Shown here: positions 27,049 to 36,226 of the stretch, piece by piece
How the letters are laid out: every line of letters begins with the position of its first letter
How positions within the stretch are numbered: the first letter of the stretch is position 1
Assembly: GCA_963719855.1 (NCBI GenBank)
Contig: CAVRDK010000002.1
Coordinates: forward strand, 186,001-250,000
DNA: 64,000 bases
DNA from: CAIQPV01 sp963719855
GTDB lineage: Bacteria > Pseudomonadota > Gammaproteobacteria > Burkholderiales > Gallionellaceae
Reading direction: 5' to 3'
Position numbers and translations under genes: made by a program
The notes under the pieces: generated by a model
Database searches by the model: none
Seen by the model: the letters and a program-made list of their open reading frames with translations, nothing else
What the model was told of the DNA's origin: nothing

Positions 27049-28221
27049 ATGCGAATAAAACATAATGTCGTCGGCCTGTCTACCGGGCTGGCTCTGGTGG
27101 TCGGCCTGACGCTGGCCGGATGCGACAAGCCACAGGCTACCGCTCCGCAGAAAGCCGCCGCACCGGTAGGCGTTGTCATCGTCAAGGCACAAAAAATATC
27201 TATTACTTCAGAATTGCCCGGTCGTACATCCCCCTACAAAGTCGCCGAAGTACGGCCACAGATCAACGGCATCGTCCGGCAGCGGCTTTTCCGCGAAGGA
27301 GCGGACGTGAAGGCTGGCGAGACGCTTTACCAGATTGATCCGGCGCTTTACAAGGCGACCTACGATAGCGCGCAGGCAAGCCTGTCCAAGGCGCAAGCTA
27401 ATTTGGTGACCATAAAACTCAAGGCTAACCGGTACGGTGAACTGGTCAAGATCAATGCGGTGAGCAAGCAGGATTTCGACGACGCGGATGCTGCGCTCAA
27501 GCAGGCAGAGGCTGACGTAGCAGCCAACAAGGCAGCGGTAGACACTGCGCACATCAATCTTGATTACACCAGAATCACTTCGCCTATCTCGGGACGCATC
27601 GGCATCTCGACAGTGACCCCGGGCGCCTTGCTGACAGCTAATCAAACCGTTGCGCTTACAACAGTGCAACAACTGGATCCGATTTATGTCGACGTGATTC
27701 AGTCCAGCGCAGAACTCATGCGGATGAAGCATGCATTGGAAAGCGGCTTGCTGAAGCGTGCCGGCCCCGATGCTGCAAAAGTAAGGCTGCTACTGGACGA
27801 CAACGTGCACTACGCACTGGAAGGAACGCTGGAATTATCCGATGTGACGGTCGATCAGGGTACCGGTACCGTCACTTTGCGCGCCGTATTCCCCAATCCC
27901 AAGCATGACCTCTTGCCCGGCATGTTCGTGCGCGCCATCCTTGAAGAGGGCGTGAATGAGCAAGGCATGCTTGTTCCTCAACAGGGTGTGACGCATGATC
28001 CCAGAGGCAATGCGACCGCTCTGGTGCTGGGTAAGGATGGAAAAGTGGAGTTGCGTGTCCTTGAATTGGGTGACGCAGTAGGCGATAAGTGGGTGGTAAA
28101 AAGCGGCCTGAATGTCGGCGACCAGTTGATCGTCGACGGTTTGCAAAAGGTTAGACCCGGCGCACCAGCCCAAGCCGTGTCGATTGACGCCGCGTCCGCC
28201 GTCACAACTGCAAAGCAGTAA
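27049..28221 (+). CDS. RND efflux periplasmic adaptor lipoprotein (AcrA/MexA-like)
   Basis: A 390-residue membrane fusion protein. Its signal peptide ends in the lipobox LAGC, so it is an inner-membrane lipoprotein. Lipoyl halves (VRQRLFREGADVKAGETLYQID and later ITSPISGRIG) flank a helical hairpin (KATYDSAQASLSKAQANL...), followed by the beta-barrel domain. I start at 27049 (MRIKHN) because the lipoprotein signal begins there and ACGAGG precedes it. It bridges the RND pump and the outer-membrane channel encoded next. Confidence 0.92.
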   Translation: MRIKHNVVGLSTGLALVVGLTLAGCDKPQATAPQKAAAPVGVVIVKAQKISITSELPGRTSPYKVAEVRPQINGIVRQRLFREGADVKAGETLYQIDPALYKATYDSAQASLSKAQANLVTIKLKANRYGELVKINAVSKQDFDDADAALKQAEADVAANKAAVDTAHINLDYTRITSPISGRIGISTVTPGALLTANQTVALTTVQQLDPIYVDVIQSSAELMRMKHALESGLLKRAGPDAAKVRLLLDDNVHYALEGTLELSDVTVDQGTGTVTLRAVFPNPKHDLLPGMFVRAILEEGVNEQGMLVPQQGVTHDPRGNATALVLGKDGKVELRVLELGDAVGDKWVVKSGLNVGDQLIVDGLQKVRPGAPAQAVSIDAASAVTTAKQ

Positions 28222-28234
28222 GGAGCCGCACCCC

Positions 28235-31200
28235 ATGTCACGTTTCTTTATTGATCGCCCCATCTTTGCGTGGGTGATTGCAATTGTCATCATGCTGGCC
28301 GGTCTATTGTCGATCTATGTTTTACCTATCGCACAATATCCGGCAATTGCTCCGCCCGCTATCTCGATCACTGGCAATTACCCCGGCGCCTCGGCCAAGA
28401 CGGTTGAAGATTCGGTCACCCAAGTAATCGAACAGAAGATGAATGGTATCGACGGTCTGCGCTACATGGCTTCAAGCAGCGACTCGTCCGGAGCAGTGAC
28501 CATCACGCTTACCTTCGAGAATGGCATTAACCCCGATATCGCTCAGGTTCAAGTGCAAAACAAGTTGCAGCTTGCAATGCCGCTCCTGCCGCAGGTGGTG
28601 CAGCAGCAAGGACTGACGGTCGCCAAGTCGACCAAGAACTTCCTGATGGTGATGGCATTCGTTTCCGAAAATGGCAGCATGACGCAGTTCGATTTGGCCG
28701 ACTATGTCGCCGCCAACGTACTCGACACGGTAAGCCGTGTCAAAGGCGTGGGCGATATACGCATGTTCGGTTCCCAATACGCCATGCGTATCTGGCTCGA
28801 CCCGGCCAAGCTCAATAGCTTCAAGCTGACACCAAACGATGTCATCAGCGCGATTCAGGCACAAAATGCACAGGTTTCCGTTGGACAATTGGGCGGTACG
28901 CCAGCCGTTGCAGGGCAGCAACTCAATGCCACCATCACGGCACAAAATCGTCTGCAAACGCCTGAGCAGTTCGGCAAGATACTCCTCAAGACGACCCGCG
29001 AGGGAGCCGCTGTGCATTTGGAAGATGTAGCACGCATCGAACTGGGCAGCGAAAACTATGGCACCTTGGCCCGCTTCAATACCCATCCTGCCACGGGCAT
29101 TGCGATCAAGATGTCCACCGGCGCCAACGCGATTGATACCGCTGTGGCAGTGAAAGCCAAGATCGATGAGTTGTCGAAGTTTTTCCCTCCCGGCATGAAG
29201 GCGGTCGTGGCCTATGACACAACGCCCTATGTGCGGCTGTCCATCGAGGAAGTGGTGAAGACGCTGTTCGAGGCTATCGTGCTCGTATTCCTAGTCATGT
29301 ACCTGTTCCTGCAAAACTTCCGCGCCACCCTGATTCCAACTATCGCCGTGCCGGTGGTTCTCCTGGGTACCTTCGCCGTACTCAATGCCTGCGGGCTCTC
29401 GATCAATACGCTCACCATGTTCGCCATGGTGCTTGCCATCGGTCTGCTGGTGGATGACGCCATTGTGGTAGTGGAAAACGTCGAGCGTGTAATGAGCGAG
29501 GAAGGTCTGCCACCCAAGGAAGCCACACAGAAGTCGATGAGGCAGATCACGGGAGCATTGGTTGGCATCGCATTGGTGCTATCGGCTGTGTTCATCCCCA
29601 TGGCCTTCTTTCCAGGCTCCGCCGGAGTGATCTACCGACAATTCTCTATTACCGTTGTCTCTGCCATGGTGTTGTCGGTTATTGTCGCCCTGATCTTGAC
29701 ACCCGCGCTGTGCGCCACACTGCTCAAACCCGTTGCCAAGGGCGAACATATCGTGCATCGCGGCTTCTTCGGCTGGTTCAACCGCATGTTTGACCGTTCG
29801 AGCAAAGGTTATCAAAACTCTGTCAGCCGCATCATCCATCGCGGTGCGCCCTATCTCGTCATCTACGTCGTAGTCGTAATCGCGATGGGTGCGCTCTTTC
29901 TGCACCAGGCCAGCGGCTTCCTGCCGGACGAAGACCAGGGGGTTCTTTACGGTCAAATCGTGCTGCCTGCCGGAGCCACGCAAGAACGTACACTCAAGGT
30001 CATCCAACAGGTCGAACATCACTTTCTGGTGGACGAGAAGGATAACGTCGCAACCATGTTCGGCGTGGCCGGGTTCAGCTTCGGCGGAAGCGGGCAGAAT
30101 GCGGGCCTGACTTTCGTACGCCTCAAACCATGGGATCAACGCCAGCATCCCGAGCAACGCGTGCAGGCCATCGTCGCGCGGGCCATGAAGTCTTTCTCAC
30201 AAATTCGCGACGGCATGGTATTCGCCTTCGCTCCGCCTGCGGCGCTTGAGTTGGGTAACGCGAATGGATTTGACCTGCAACTGGAAGATCGCGCCGGCCT
30301 GGGGCACGACCAGTTGATGGCAGCGCGCAACCAGTTGCTGGGTCTGGCATCCAAGAATCCATTGCTGTTTGCAGTACGCCCCAACGGCCAGGACGATACG
30401 CCGGAATACCGCCTGGATATCGACCAGCAGAAGGCCAGTTCGCTGGGGCTTTCTCTGGGTGATATCAATACTGCGTTGAGCACCGCTTGGGGCAGCGCTT
30501 ATGTGAATGACTTCATCGACAAGGGACGGATCAAAAAAGTCTATCTGCAAGGCATTGCTTCTTCGCGCATGCTGCCACAGGACTTTGGTAAATGGTACGC
30601 ACGCAACGCCAACGGCGATATGGTGCCTTTTACGGCCTTTTCGACCGGTCGATGGGCTTACGCTTCGCCACGCCTGGAACGATACAACGGACTTCCCTCC
30701 ATCGAGATTCAGGGTTCGGCTGCGCCCGGGAAAAGCTCCGGTGAGGCACTTGATGAAATGGAGAAGCTGGTTGCCCAGTTGCCGCCTGGCATCGGTTTTG
30801 AATGGACAGGCATTTCCGACCAAGAACACAGCTCCGGTTCGCAGGCACCTGCCCTGTACGCCGTATCGATGTTGTTTGTTTTCCTTTGTCTCGCCGCGTT
30901 GTATGAAAGCTGGGCCATTCCTTTTTCAGTGATGCTGGTCGTGCCGCTAGGCATCATGGGGGCTTTGCTTGCTGCAACAATGCGTGGCTTTGCCGACGAT
31001 GTATATTTGCAGGTAGGGCTGTTAACCACCGTCGGTTTGTCGGCCAAGAATGCCATCCTGATCGTGCAATTCGCCAAAGCGCAGATGGAAGAGCATGGAC
31101 ACGGCCTGATCGAAGCGACGCTGGAAGCCGTGCGCATGCGTCTGCGCCCTATCCTGATGACTTCGCTGGCCTTCGGGTTCGGCGTGCTTCCGCTGGCGAT

Positions 31201-31381
31201 CAGTCACGGTGCAGGCTCGGGTGCGCAGAACGCTATCGGCACCAGCGTGCTGGGCGGCATGATCAGCGCCACAGCCTTGGGCATCTTCTTTGTGCCATTA
31301 TCCTTTGCGCTGGTGCGCCGCATATTCAAGAGCAAGCAACAGGAAACAGCGGTTAGCCACATCGAAGAAGAGGGCCGATGA
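28235..31381 (+). CDS. RND multidrug efflux transporter, AcrB/MexB-like (HAE1)
   Basis: A 1048-residue inner-membrane proton/drug antiporter that starts MSRFFIDRPIFAWVIAI, typical of the HAE1 group. It has twelve helices with two large periplasmic loops. The proton-relay pair is visible in GLLVDDAIVVVENV. Length equals AcrB. AAGGAG precedes the ATG at 28235, 13 bases after the adaptor stop. With the adaptor and channel genes it makes a complete tripartite efflux system; substrates cannot be read from sequence. Confidence 0.94.
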   Translation: MSRFFIDRPIFAWVIAIVIMLAGLLSIYVLPIAQYPAIAPPAISITGNYPGASAKTVEDSVTQVIEQKMNGIDGLRYMASSSDSSGAVTITLTFENGINPDIAQVQVQNKLQLAMPLLPQVVQQQGLTVAKSTKNFLMVMAFVSENGSMTQFDLADYVAANVLDTVSRVKGVGDIRMFGSQYAMRIWLDPAKLNSFKLTPNDVISAIQAQNAQVSVGQLGGTPAVAGQQLNATITAQNRLQTPEQFGKILLKTTREGAAVHLEDVARIELGSENYGTLARFNTHPATGIAIKMSTGANAIDTAVAVKAKIDELSKFFPPGMKAVVAYDTTPYVRLSIEEVVKTLFEAIVLVFLVMYLFLQNFRATLIPTIAVPVVLLGTFAVLNACGLSINTLTMFAMVLAIGLLVDDAIVVVENVERVMSEEGLPPKEATQKSMRQITGALVGIALVLSAVFIPMAFFPGSAGVIYRQFSITVVSAMVLSVIVALILTPALCATLLKPVAKGEHIVHRGFFGWFNRMFDRSSKGYQNSVSRIIHRGAPYLVIYVVVVIAMGALFLHQASGFLPDEDQGVLYGQIVLPAGATQERTLKVIQQVEHHFLVDEKDNVATMFGVAGFSFGGSGQNAGLTFVRLKPWDQRQHPEQRVQAIVARAMKSFSQIRDGMVFAFAPPAALELGNANGFDLQLEDRAGLGHDQLMAARNQLLGLASKNPLLFAVRPNGQDDTPEYRLDIDQQKASSLGLSLGDINTALSTAWGSAYVNDFIDKGRIKKVYLQGIASSRMLPQDFGKWYARNANGDMVPFTAFSTGRWAYASPRLERYNGLPSIEIQGSAAPGKSSGEALDEMEKLVAQLPPGIGFEWTGISDQEHSSGSQAPALYAVSMLFVFLCLAALYESWAIPFSVMLVVPLGIMGALLAATMRGFADDVYLQVGLLTTVGLSAKNAILIVQFAKAQMEEHGHGLIEATLEAVRMRLRPILMTSLAFGFGVLPLAISHGAGSGAQNAIGTSVLGGMISATALGIFFVPLSFALVRRIFKSKQQETAVSHIEEEGR

Positions 31382-31382
31382 A

Positions 31383-32825
31383 ATGAATAGATATTGCCTT
31401 TCCATCATCGCAGCAGCCATCCTGTCGGGTTGCGGAACCTTGGCTCCGGACTACCAGCGCCCCGCCCTGCCCGTATCAAGCAATTGGCCCAGCGGTGCCG
31501 CCTATTCATCTATTCCAAGCGGGCAAAATGCAGCCAATGTCGATTGGCACGATTTCGTGATTGACCCCAAGCTGCAGCAGTTGATCACTTTGGCGCTTGC
31601 CAACAACCGCGATTTGCGCGTTACGGCGCTGACTATTGAAAAAACACAGGCGCAATATCAGATCGTACGCTCCACGCTGTTTCCGCATATCAACGCAACT
31701 GCCGGCGAAAATGCGTCACTTACGCCTGCTGGCCTTTCGCCTACCGGTACGCGATATATCCTTCATGACTACAACGTCGGCCTCGGATTCAGTGCTTACG
31801 AACTCGATTTTTTCGGTCGTGTTCGCAATCTGAAAGATCAGGCGCTGGAGCAATATCTTAGTACCGAAGAAGCGCATCGAAGCACACAGCTCAGCCTGAT
31901 TGCCCAAGTTGCAACGGCCTATCTAACGCTGGCTGCGGATCAGGAACATCTCTCCTTGGCAGCGGATACACTGAGGACTCAGCAATCAACTTATGCGATG
32001 GACAAGCGCCGTTTTGAATTAGGGGCAGCTTCGCAACTGGATTTAAGCCAGGCGCAGACCGCTGTCGATACTGCGCGCGGCGACATCGCTCGCTATACCA
32101 GCGTGGTGGCGCAGGATATTAATGCCTTGACCTTGTTGGCGGGTACGTCGGTACCAGATGATCTCTTGCCTTCGACATCGTTGACGACCATCACCGCAGT
32201 CCGCGACCTACCTACTGGCTTGCCTTCCGATCTACTACAGAATCGACCCGACATCCTGGAAGCAGAGCATCAACTCAAGGCAGCCAATGCAAACATCGGC
32301 GTTGCACGAGCAGCATTTTTTCCGAGCATCACGCTGACCAGTTCCATCGGCACCGCCAGCACGCAATTATCCGGCTTATTCGCATCCGGCTCTCGCACCT
32401 GGCAGTTCGCACCGCAACTCAACCTGCCGATCTTTGATGGCGGCAGCAACATCGCCAACCTGAAAGTCGCGAAAGCAGATCGCGGAATTTACCTGGCTCA
32501 GTATGAAAAAGCTATCCAGAGCGCGTTCCGTGAAGTTGCCGACGCACTGGCCGATCATGGCACCCTGGACGCGCAGTTGGCGGCGCAGCAATCTCTGGTC
32601 GACGCTACTGCACTCAGCTTCAAACTCTCGGACGCGCGCTTTCAAAATGGTGTGGATAGCTACTTGGTCGTCCTCGATTCGCAGCGCTCGCTGTACACGG
32701 CGCAGCACAATCTCATCAATCTGAAGTTGGCTCAGGAGAACAATATGGTTACCTTGTACAAGGCTCTGGGTGGCGGCGCTGGCGCTGTGGGAGACACAAC
32801 TCAGGTAACTGAGAAAGTCGAATAA
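31383..32825 (+). CDS. Outer-membrane efflux channel lipoprotein (OprM/NodT family)
   Basis: A 480-residue outer-membrane factor with lipobox LSGC near residue 17, so it is predicted to be lipid-anchored. It contains two OEP repeats (for example LQQLITLALANNRDLRVTALTIEKTQAQY and RPDILEAEHQLKAANANIGVARAAFFPSITLT) that trimerise into the barrel and tunnel. The ATG lies one base after the pump stop, so the two are co-translated. A terminator follows. Confidence 0.92.
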   Translation: MNRYCLSIIAAAILSGCGTLAPDYQRPALPVSSNWPSGAAYSSIPSGQNAANVDWHDFVIDPKLQQLITLALANNRDLRVTALTIEKTQAQYQIVRSTLFPHINATAGENASLTPAGLSPTGTRYILHDYNVGLGFSAYELDFFGRVRNLKDQALEQYLSTEEAHRSTQLSLIAQVATAYLTLAADQEHLSLAADTLRTQQSTYAMDKRRFELGAASQLDLSQAQTAVDTARGDIARYTSVVAQDINALTLLAGTSVPDDLLPSTSLTTITAVRDLPTGLPSDLLQNRPDILEAEHQLKAANANIGVARAAFFPSITLTSSIGTASTQLSGLFASGSRTWQFAPQLNLPIFDGGSNIANLKVAKADRGIYLAQYEKAIQSAFREVADALADHGTLDAQLAAQQSLVDATALSFKLSDARFQNGVDSYLVVLDSQRSLYTAQHNLINLKLAQENNMVTLYKALGGGAGAVGDTTQVTEKVE

Positions 32826-32832
32826 ACTTTGA

Positions 32833-32864
32833 ACAAAAAAAACGCCCTCGTAAGGGCGTTTAAT
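32833..32864 (+). terminator. Terminator of the efflux operon
   Basis: ACGCCCT CGTA AGGGCGT followed by TTAATTATT, with an A-run before it; it starts 8-10 bases after the channel gene stop. Confidence 0.75.
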
Positions 32865-32966
32865 TATTGTAGTGGGAATTTTCCGGCATTCTTGATGGCT
32901 CGGTTTTCCTCTTCTTTGCAGGTCTTGATATCCTGCTGAAACAATTATGGCATTGGGGCATGGGTT

Positions 32967-33215
32967 TCAATCGTTGGAATAAGCGCATAATTCCGCAGGT
33001 AATTTAAGCAATTGCGCGGGAATTAACTTGGCAACAGGCCCGGCTTTATTGATTTCCTCATTATCGGCAAATGTGCGCTGGAGCACAGAGATGTTTTGGT
33101 TGCAAGTGCACAATTGTGGCGTACCTTTCATTCCGTACGACAATGTTTTGCACATGATCTTCATGCAGCAAACTTCGGATAAATTAATATAAAATATATT
33201 AGGTATCATAACCAC
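32967..33215 (-). CDS. Small hypothetical ORF, weak support
   Basis: An 82-codon minus-strand frame rich in cysteines at its start (CCMKIMCKTL...PQLCTCNQN). No family is recognised and no convincing ribosome site is seen before any of its ATGs; an internal start at 33164 is equally possible. It is listed because the 32866-33227 gap has no other content apart from the promoter region of the following plus-strand gene. It may be non-coding. Confidence 0.2.
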   Translation of the reverse strand: MVMIPNIFYINLSEVCCMKIMCKTLSYGMKGTPQLCTCNQNISVLQRTFADNEEINKAGPVAKLIPAQLLKLPAELCAYSND

Positions 33216-33227
33216 AGGAGATTCAAC

Positions 33228-33671
33228 ATGAAACTTTTCCTAATCGCAACAGCAATAGCCGCTGCCACCGTTACCACCCCGTCACTCGCTGCCGACGTTG
33301 GAGTCTCAATCAGTGTAGGCCAACCCGGCTTCTATGGCCGACTCGACATCGGCGACTTCCCTCGTCCACAAGTAATTTATTCTCAGCCGGTAGTAATTGA
33401 GCAGGTGCCGATGGATCGCCCGCCGATCTATCTGCGCGTACCGCCGGGCCATCAAAAGCATTGGAAAAAACATTGCCGCGAATATAACGCCTGCGGTGAG
33501 CGGGTGTTCTTTGTGCAGGATAACTGGTACAGCCACGAGTATGCCCCGCGTTATCAGGAACAACATCGTGATCACAAGGATGAGCGCCGTGAAGAACACA
33601 AAGATGATCATCGTGAAAATCATGAGAATAACCGTCAAGGCAACGATCATGAGCGTGGGCGGGATCACTAA
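33228..33671 (+). CDS. Exported protein with Asp/Glu/His-rich tail, function unknown
   Basis: A 147-residue protein: signal peptide MKLFLIATAIAAATVTTPSLA, a conserved-looking central part (YLRVPPGHQKHWKKHCREYNACGERVFFVQDNWY) with two cysteines, then a low-complexity hydrophilic tail (residues 108-147) dense in His, Asp, Glu and Arg. Similar small periplasmic proteins with PPGH...W..HC..Y.ACG occur in other betaproteobacteria without known function. The tail could bind metal ions. CAGGAG lies upstream of the ATG at 33228. Confidence 0.75.
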   Translation: MKLFLIATAIAAATVTTPSLAADVGVSISVGQPGFYGRLDIGDFPRPQVIYSQPVVIEQVPMDRPPIYLRVPPGHQKHWKKHCREYNACGERVFFVQDNWYSHEYAPRYQEQHRDHKDERREEHKDDHRENHENNRQGNDHERGRDH

Positions 33672-33761
33672 GTTGTCGATATAACAACAACCCCGGATCA
33701 TGCATTCTGTAACTAAAATTCCGGATTAGAAGTAGAGCAGGAATGATCAAAGCTATGAACG

Positions 33762-33783
33762 ACCCTCGCCCAAAGGCGAGGGT
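33762..33783. terminator. Hairpin between convergent genes
   Basis: ACCCTCGCC CAAA GGCGAGGGT, perfect nine-base arms, no T-run. It lies between the convergent genes ending at 33671 and 33909. The stretch 33784-33908 shows no gene. Confidence 0.45.
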
Positions 33784-33908
33784 TACGGTTCAAGCCGGTA
33801 ATAGCCTACAAAAATGCTCATTTAATTTAGAAATGGAATAACATTCCACTTTGGCATTATTGATGCCTTTCCGGAAAGCGTCCATTATTCCGTTAGCTGC
33901 TGTCCTGA

Positions 33909-34358
33909 TTAACCTCTGCCGACAATAGCGACAGAAACCGTCAGCAAGCCAATAACAAGATTCACCCCGACCAGTATCCGTATGATCGCCAGCTTTCCCT
34001 CTGCCTGATGCCATTCCTTTTCCTCTACCAACTGATTGAAGTGCACGTAACAACCGAAAAACAGGTACACAAAAATCACCATCATCACAATGCCGGACAG
34101 CAGCATCAGGTGGATGAACCGAGGCACGGTAGCCATGCCGCCATACAGGTAGATCATGTAGAAGCCGGTCGCCAGCAACAGAAACAACGCAAACCACACC
34201 CATTTGAAGAAACGATCAAACACTCTGTCCCACAAGCGCATGCGTTCCGGCAGTTTTAATAACTGGCCAATGCTGGGGCGCAACACCATGTGTGAGAAGA
34301 ACATGCCGCCGACCCAGATTATTACGGAAAGAATGTGCAACAATTTGTACAGTGCCAT
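33909..34358 (-). CDS. CopD-like four-helix membrane protein
   Basis: A 149-residue integral membrane protein with four helices. It starts MALYKLLHILSVIIWVGGMFF; His8 and the IWVGG motif match the CopD/DUF4149-like superfamily, whose members often coordinate heme or copper. I use the ATG at 34358, 13 bases after the rnhB stop, since the longer frame would overlap rnhB. The role is unknown; copper or heme handling is only a family-based suggestion. Confidence 0.75.
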   Translation of the reverse strand: MALYKLLHILSVIIWVGGMFFSHMVLRPSIGQLLKLPERMRLWDRVFDRFFKWVWFALFLLLATGFYMIYLYGGMATVPRFIHLMLLSGIVMMVIFVYLFFGCYVHFNQLVEEKEWHQAEGKLAIIRILVGVNLVIGLLTVSVAIVGRG

Positions 34359-34371
34359 GGTTATTCCAATA

Positions 34372-34950
34372 TTAATTCTTCCACAACAACTCCCGCACCG
34401 GACGGAAACTTCTTCTGTGCACATCCGATACGCCATGTAATCTCAACGCAGCAACATGCGCCGCAGTCGGATAGCCCTTGTGCCCATCAAAACCATACTG
34501 CGGATAGCGCTCGTGCAGGACCCGCATGGCCGCATCGCGCGCGGTCTTGGCCAGGATGGAGGCTGCCGAAATGGCTGCCACGCTGTTGTCACCCTGCACG
34601 ATAGCACGGCTAGGCAAGCCGGTATCCGGGCAGTACAGGCCATCCACCCATACTTCCTCGGGCCGTATCGTCAACGCTTCGACGGCGCGGCGCATGGCCA
34701 ACAGGCTGGCGCGCAGGATATTGATTTCATCTATTTCTTCCACGGAGGCTTCGGCTATCGCCCAAGCAGTGGCATGTTGTTTGATTTCCAGCGCGAGTTT
34801 GTCGCGCCATTTCTCACTGAGCTTCTTGGAATCCGCCAGTCCTTCTATCGGTCGGCTGTCATTCAATATCACTGCAGCGGCATACACCGGTCCTGCCAAT
34901 GGGCCGCGCCCTGCTTCGTCCACGCCACAAATAATCAGCACCGGTTTCAT
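34372..34950 (-). CDS. rnhB: Ribonuclease HII
   Basis: A 192-residue enzyme that nicks RNA in RNA-DNA hybrids and removes misincorporated ribonucleotides. GVDEAGRGPLAGPVYAAAV carries the first acidic residues, and GLADSKKLSEKWRD, DGHKGYPTAAH and the later aspartates complete the site. I start at MKPVLIICGVDEAG (34950); the 12 extra codons upstream come from a MITE end. It closes the conserved lpxB-rnhB block. Confidence 0.93.
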   Translation of the reverse strand: MKPVLIICGVDEAGRGPLAGPVYAAAVILNDSRPIEGLADSKKLSEKWRDKLALEIKQHATAWAIAEASVEEIDEINILRASLLAMRRAVEALTIRPEEVWVDGLYCPDTGLPSRAIVQGDNSVAAISAASILAKTARDAAMRVLHERYPQYGFDGHKGYPTAAHVAALRLHGVSDVHRRSFRPVRELLWKN

Positions 34951-34955
34951 CCTAT

Positions 34956-35054
34956 AAATCGCAGTTGGTGAAGTACATTTTGGCATTCCATCGGATTATG
35001 CCATTTCTGTAGGTGCGAATTTATTCGCGCCTACGAAGCCATCAACTGCGATTT
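34956..35054. mobile_element. MITE-like element, family 4, between rnhB and lpxB
   Basis: Inverted ends AAATCGCAGTTGGTG (34956-34970) and CATCAACTGCGATTT (35040-35054), one mismatch in 15, enclose a second palindrome, GTAGGTGCGAAT / ATTCGCGCCTAC (35009-35034). It fills almost the whole gap between the two genes. Confidence 0.68.
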
Positions 35055-35060
35055 TCAGAT

Positions 35061-36218
35061 TCATTTGCGCCCTTCCAGATACGGCAGTATCGCCTGTGCC
35101 GCCTTGTGCGCAGTATCCTGCCTGAGAGTGGCGTGCATGTCAGTGAAAATCTCTTCCAGTTCGGCTACGGCCTGTTTGTCTTCGACCAGGTTGAGCAGCG
35201 CCTGCGCCAGATTTTCCGGCGTGGCATCTTCCTGCAACAGTTCCGGCACTACGAATTTTCCGGCGAGTATATTGGGCAGGCCGACATAGGGTTGATATTG
35301 TTTGCGCTTGCGCAGCCAATAAGTGAAACCCGGCATCTTGTAGGTGATGACCATGGGACGTTTGAGCAACGCAGCTTCCAGCGTGGCGGTGCCGGACGCG
35401 ACCAGCACGCCGTCGGCGGCGATCATGGCATCGTGCGCATGGCCGAACAGCAGGGTGATGGGCAAATCCTGCGCTTCCAGCTTCCACTGCATGTTCTCAA
35501 AAATGGTGCGCGTCTCGCGGCTGACTAGCGGCACCAGAAACTGCGCATCGGGCAGCTTAAGCAAAATCAGCTTCGCGGTTTCGATGTAAGTCGCGGCCAG
35601 TTGCCGTACTTCACTCTGGCGGCTACCCGGCAAAAAGGCAAATACCTTGGATTGCTTGGGCAGACGCATCTGCTCGCGCATGGCGGCGCGTTTAGGCATG
35701 TCCGGTAATATATCGGCCAGTGGATGGCCGACATAAGTCACCGGCACGCCCGCCTTTTCATACAGCTGGGCTTCAAATGGAAACAGCGTAAGGATATGGG
35801 ACACGGCGCGCTTGATCTTGTGGATGCGCCCACCGCGCCACGCCCAGATGGACGGACTGACGTATTGCACGGTGGGGATACCGCGCCGCTTGAGTGCGAG
35901 TTCCAAATCAAGATTGAAATCCGGCGCATCCACACCGATGAACAAGTCCGGCGGACTGCTGATGAGCTGCGCGCGCAATTTTCTGCGTATGTCGGCAATC
36001 TCGCGGTAATGGCGCAACACTTCGATGTAGCCGCACACCGCGAGCTTTTCCATGGGGAACAGTATTTCCATCCCCGCTGCCTGCATCTTCGGCCCGCCGA
36101 TGCCGATGAAACGCGCCCCGGGTACAGCCTGTTTGAGCGCCTCCATCAGGTGACTGCCAAGCAGGTCGCCCGAAGCTTCGCCCGCCACCATGGCGATAGT
36201 TTTTATAGATTTCAACAT
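35061..36218 (-). CDS. lpxB: Lipid-A-disaccharide synthase
   Basis: A 385-residue peripheral membrane glycosyltransferase (GT19) that joins two acyl-glucosamine units in lipid A synthesis. IAMVAGEASGDLLG at the N-terminus, PDLFIGVDAPDFNL and YVSPSIWAWRGGRI are family hallmarks. Length is normal. It follows lpxA with an eight-base gap on the minus strand. Confidence 0.95.
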   Translation of the reverse strand: MLKSIKTIAMVAGEASGDLLGSHLMEALKQAVPGARFIGIGGPKMQAAGMEILFPMEKLAVCGYIEVLRHYREIADIRRKLRAQLISSPPDLFIGVDAPDFNLDLELALKRRGIPTVQYVSPSIWAWRGGRIHKIKRAVSHILTLFPFEAQLYEKAGVPVTYVGHPLADILPDMPKRAAMREQMRLPKQSKVFAFLPGSRQSEVRQLAATYIETAKLILLKLPDAQFLVPLVSRETRTIFENMQWKLEAQDLPITLLFGHAHDAMIAADGVLVASGTATLEAALLKRPMVITYKMPGFTYWLRKRKQYQPYVGLPNILAGKFVVPELLQEDATPENLAQALLNLVEDKQAVAELEEIFTDMHATLRQDTAHKAAQAILPYLEGRK

Positions 36219-36226
36219 GACAAAAG

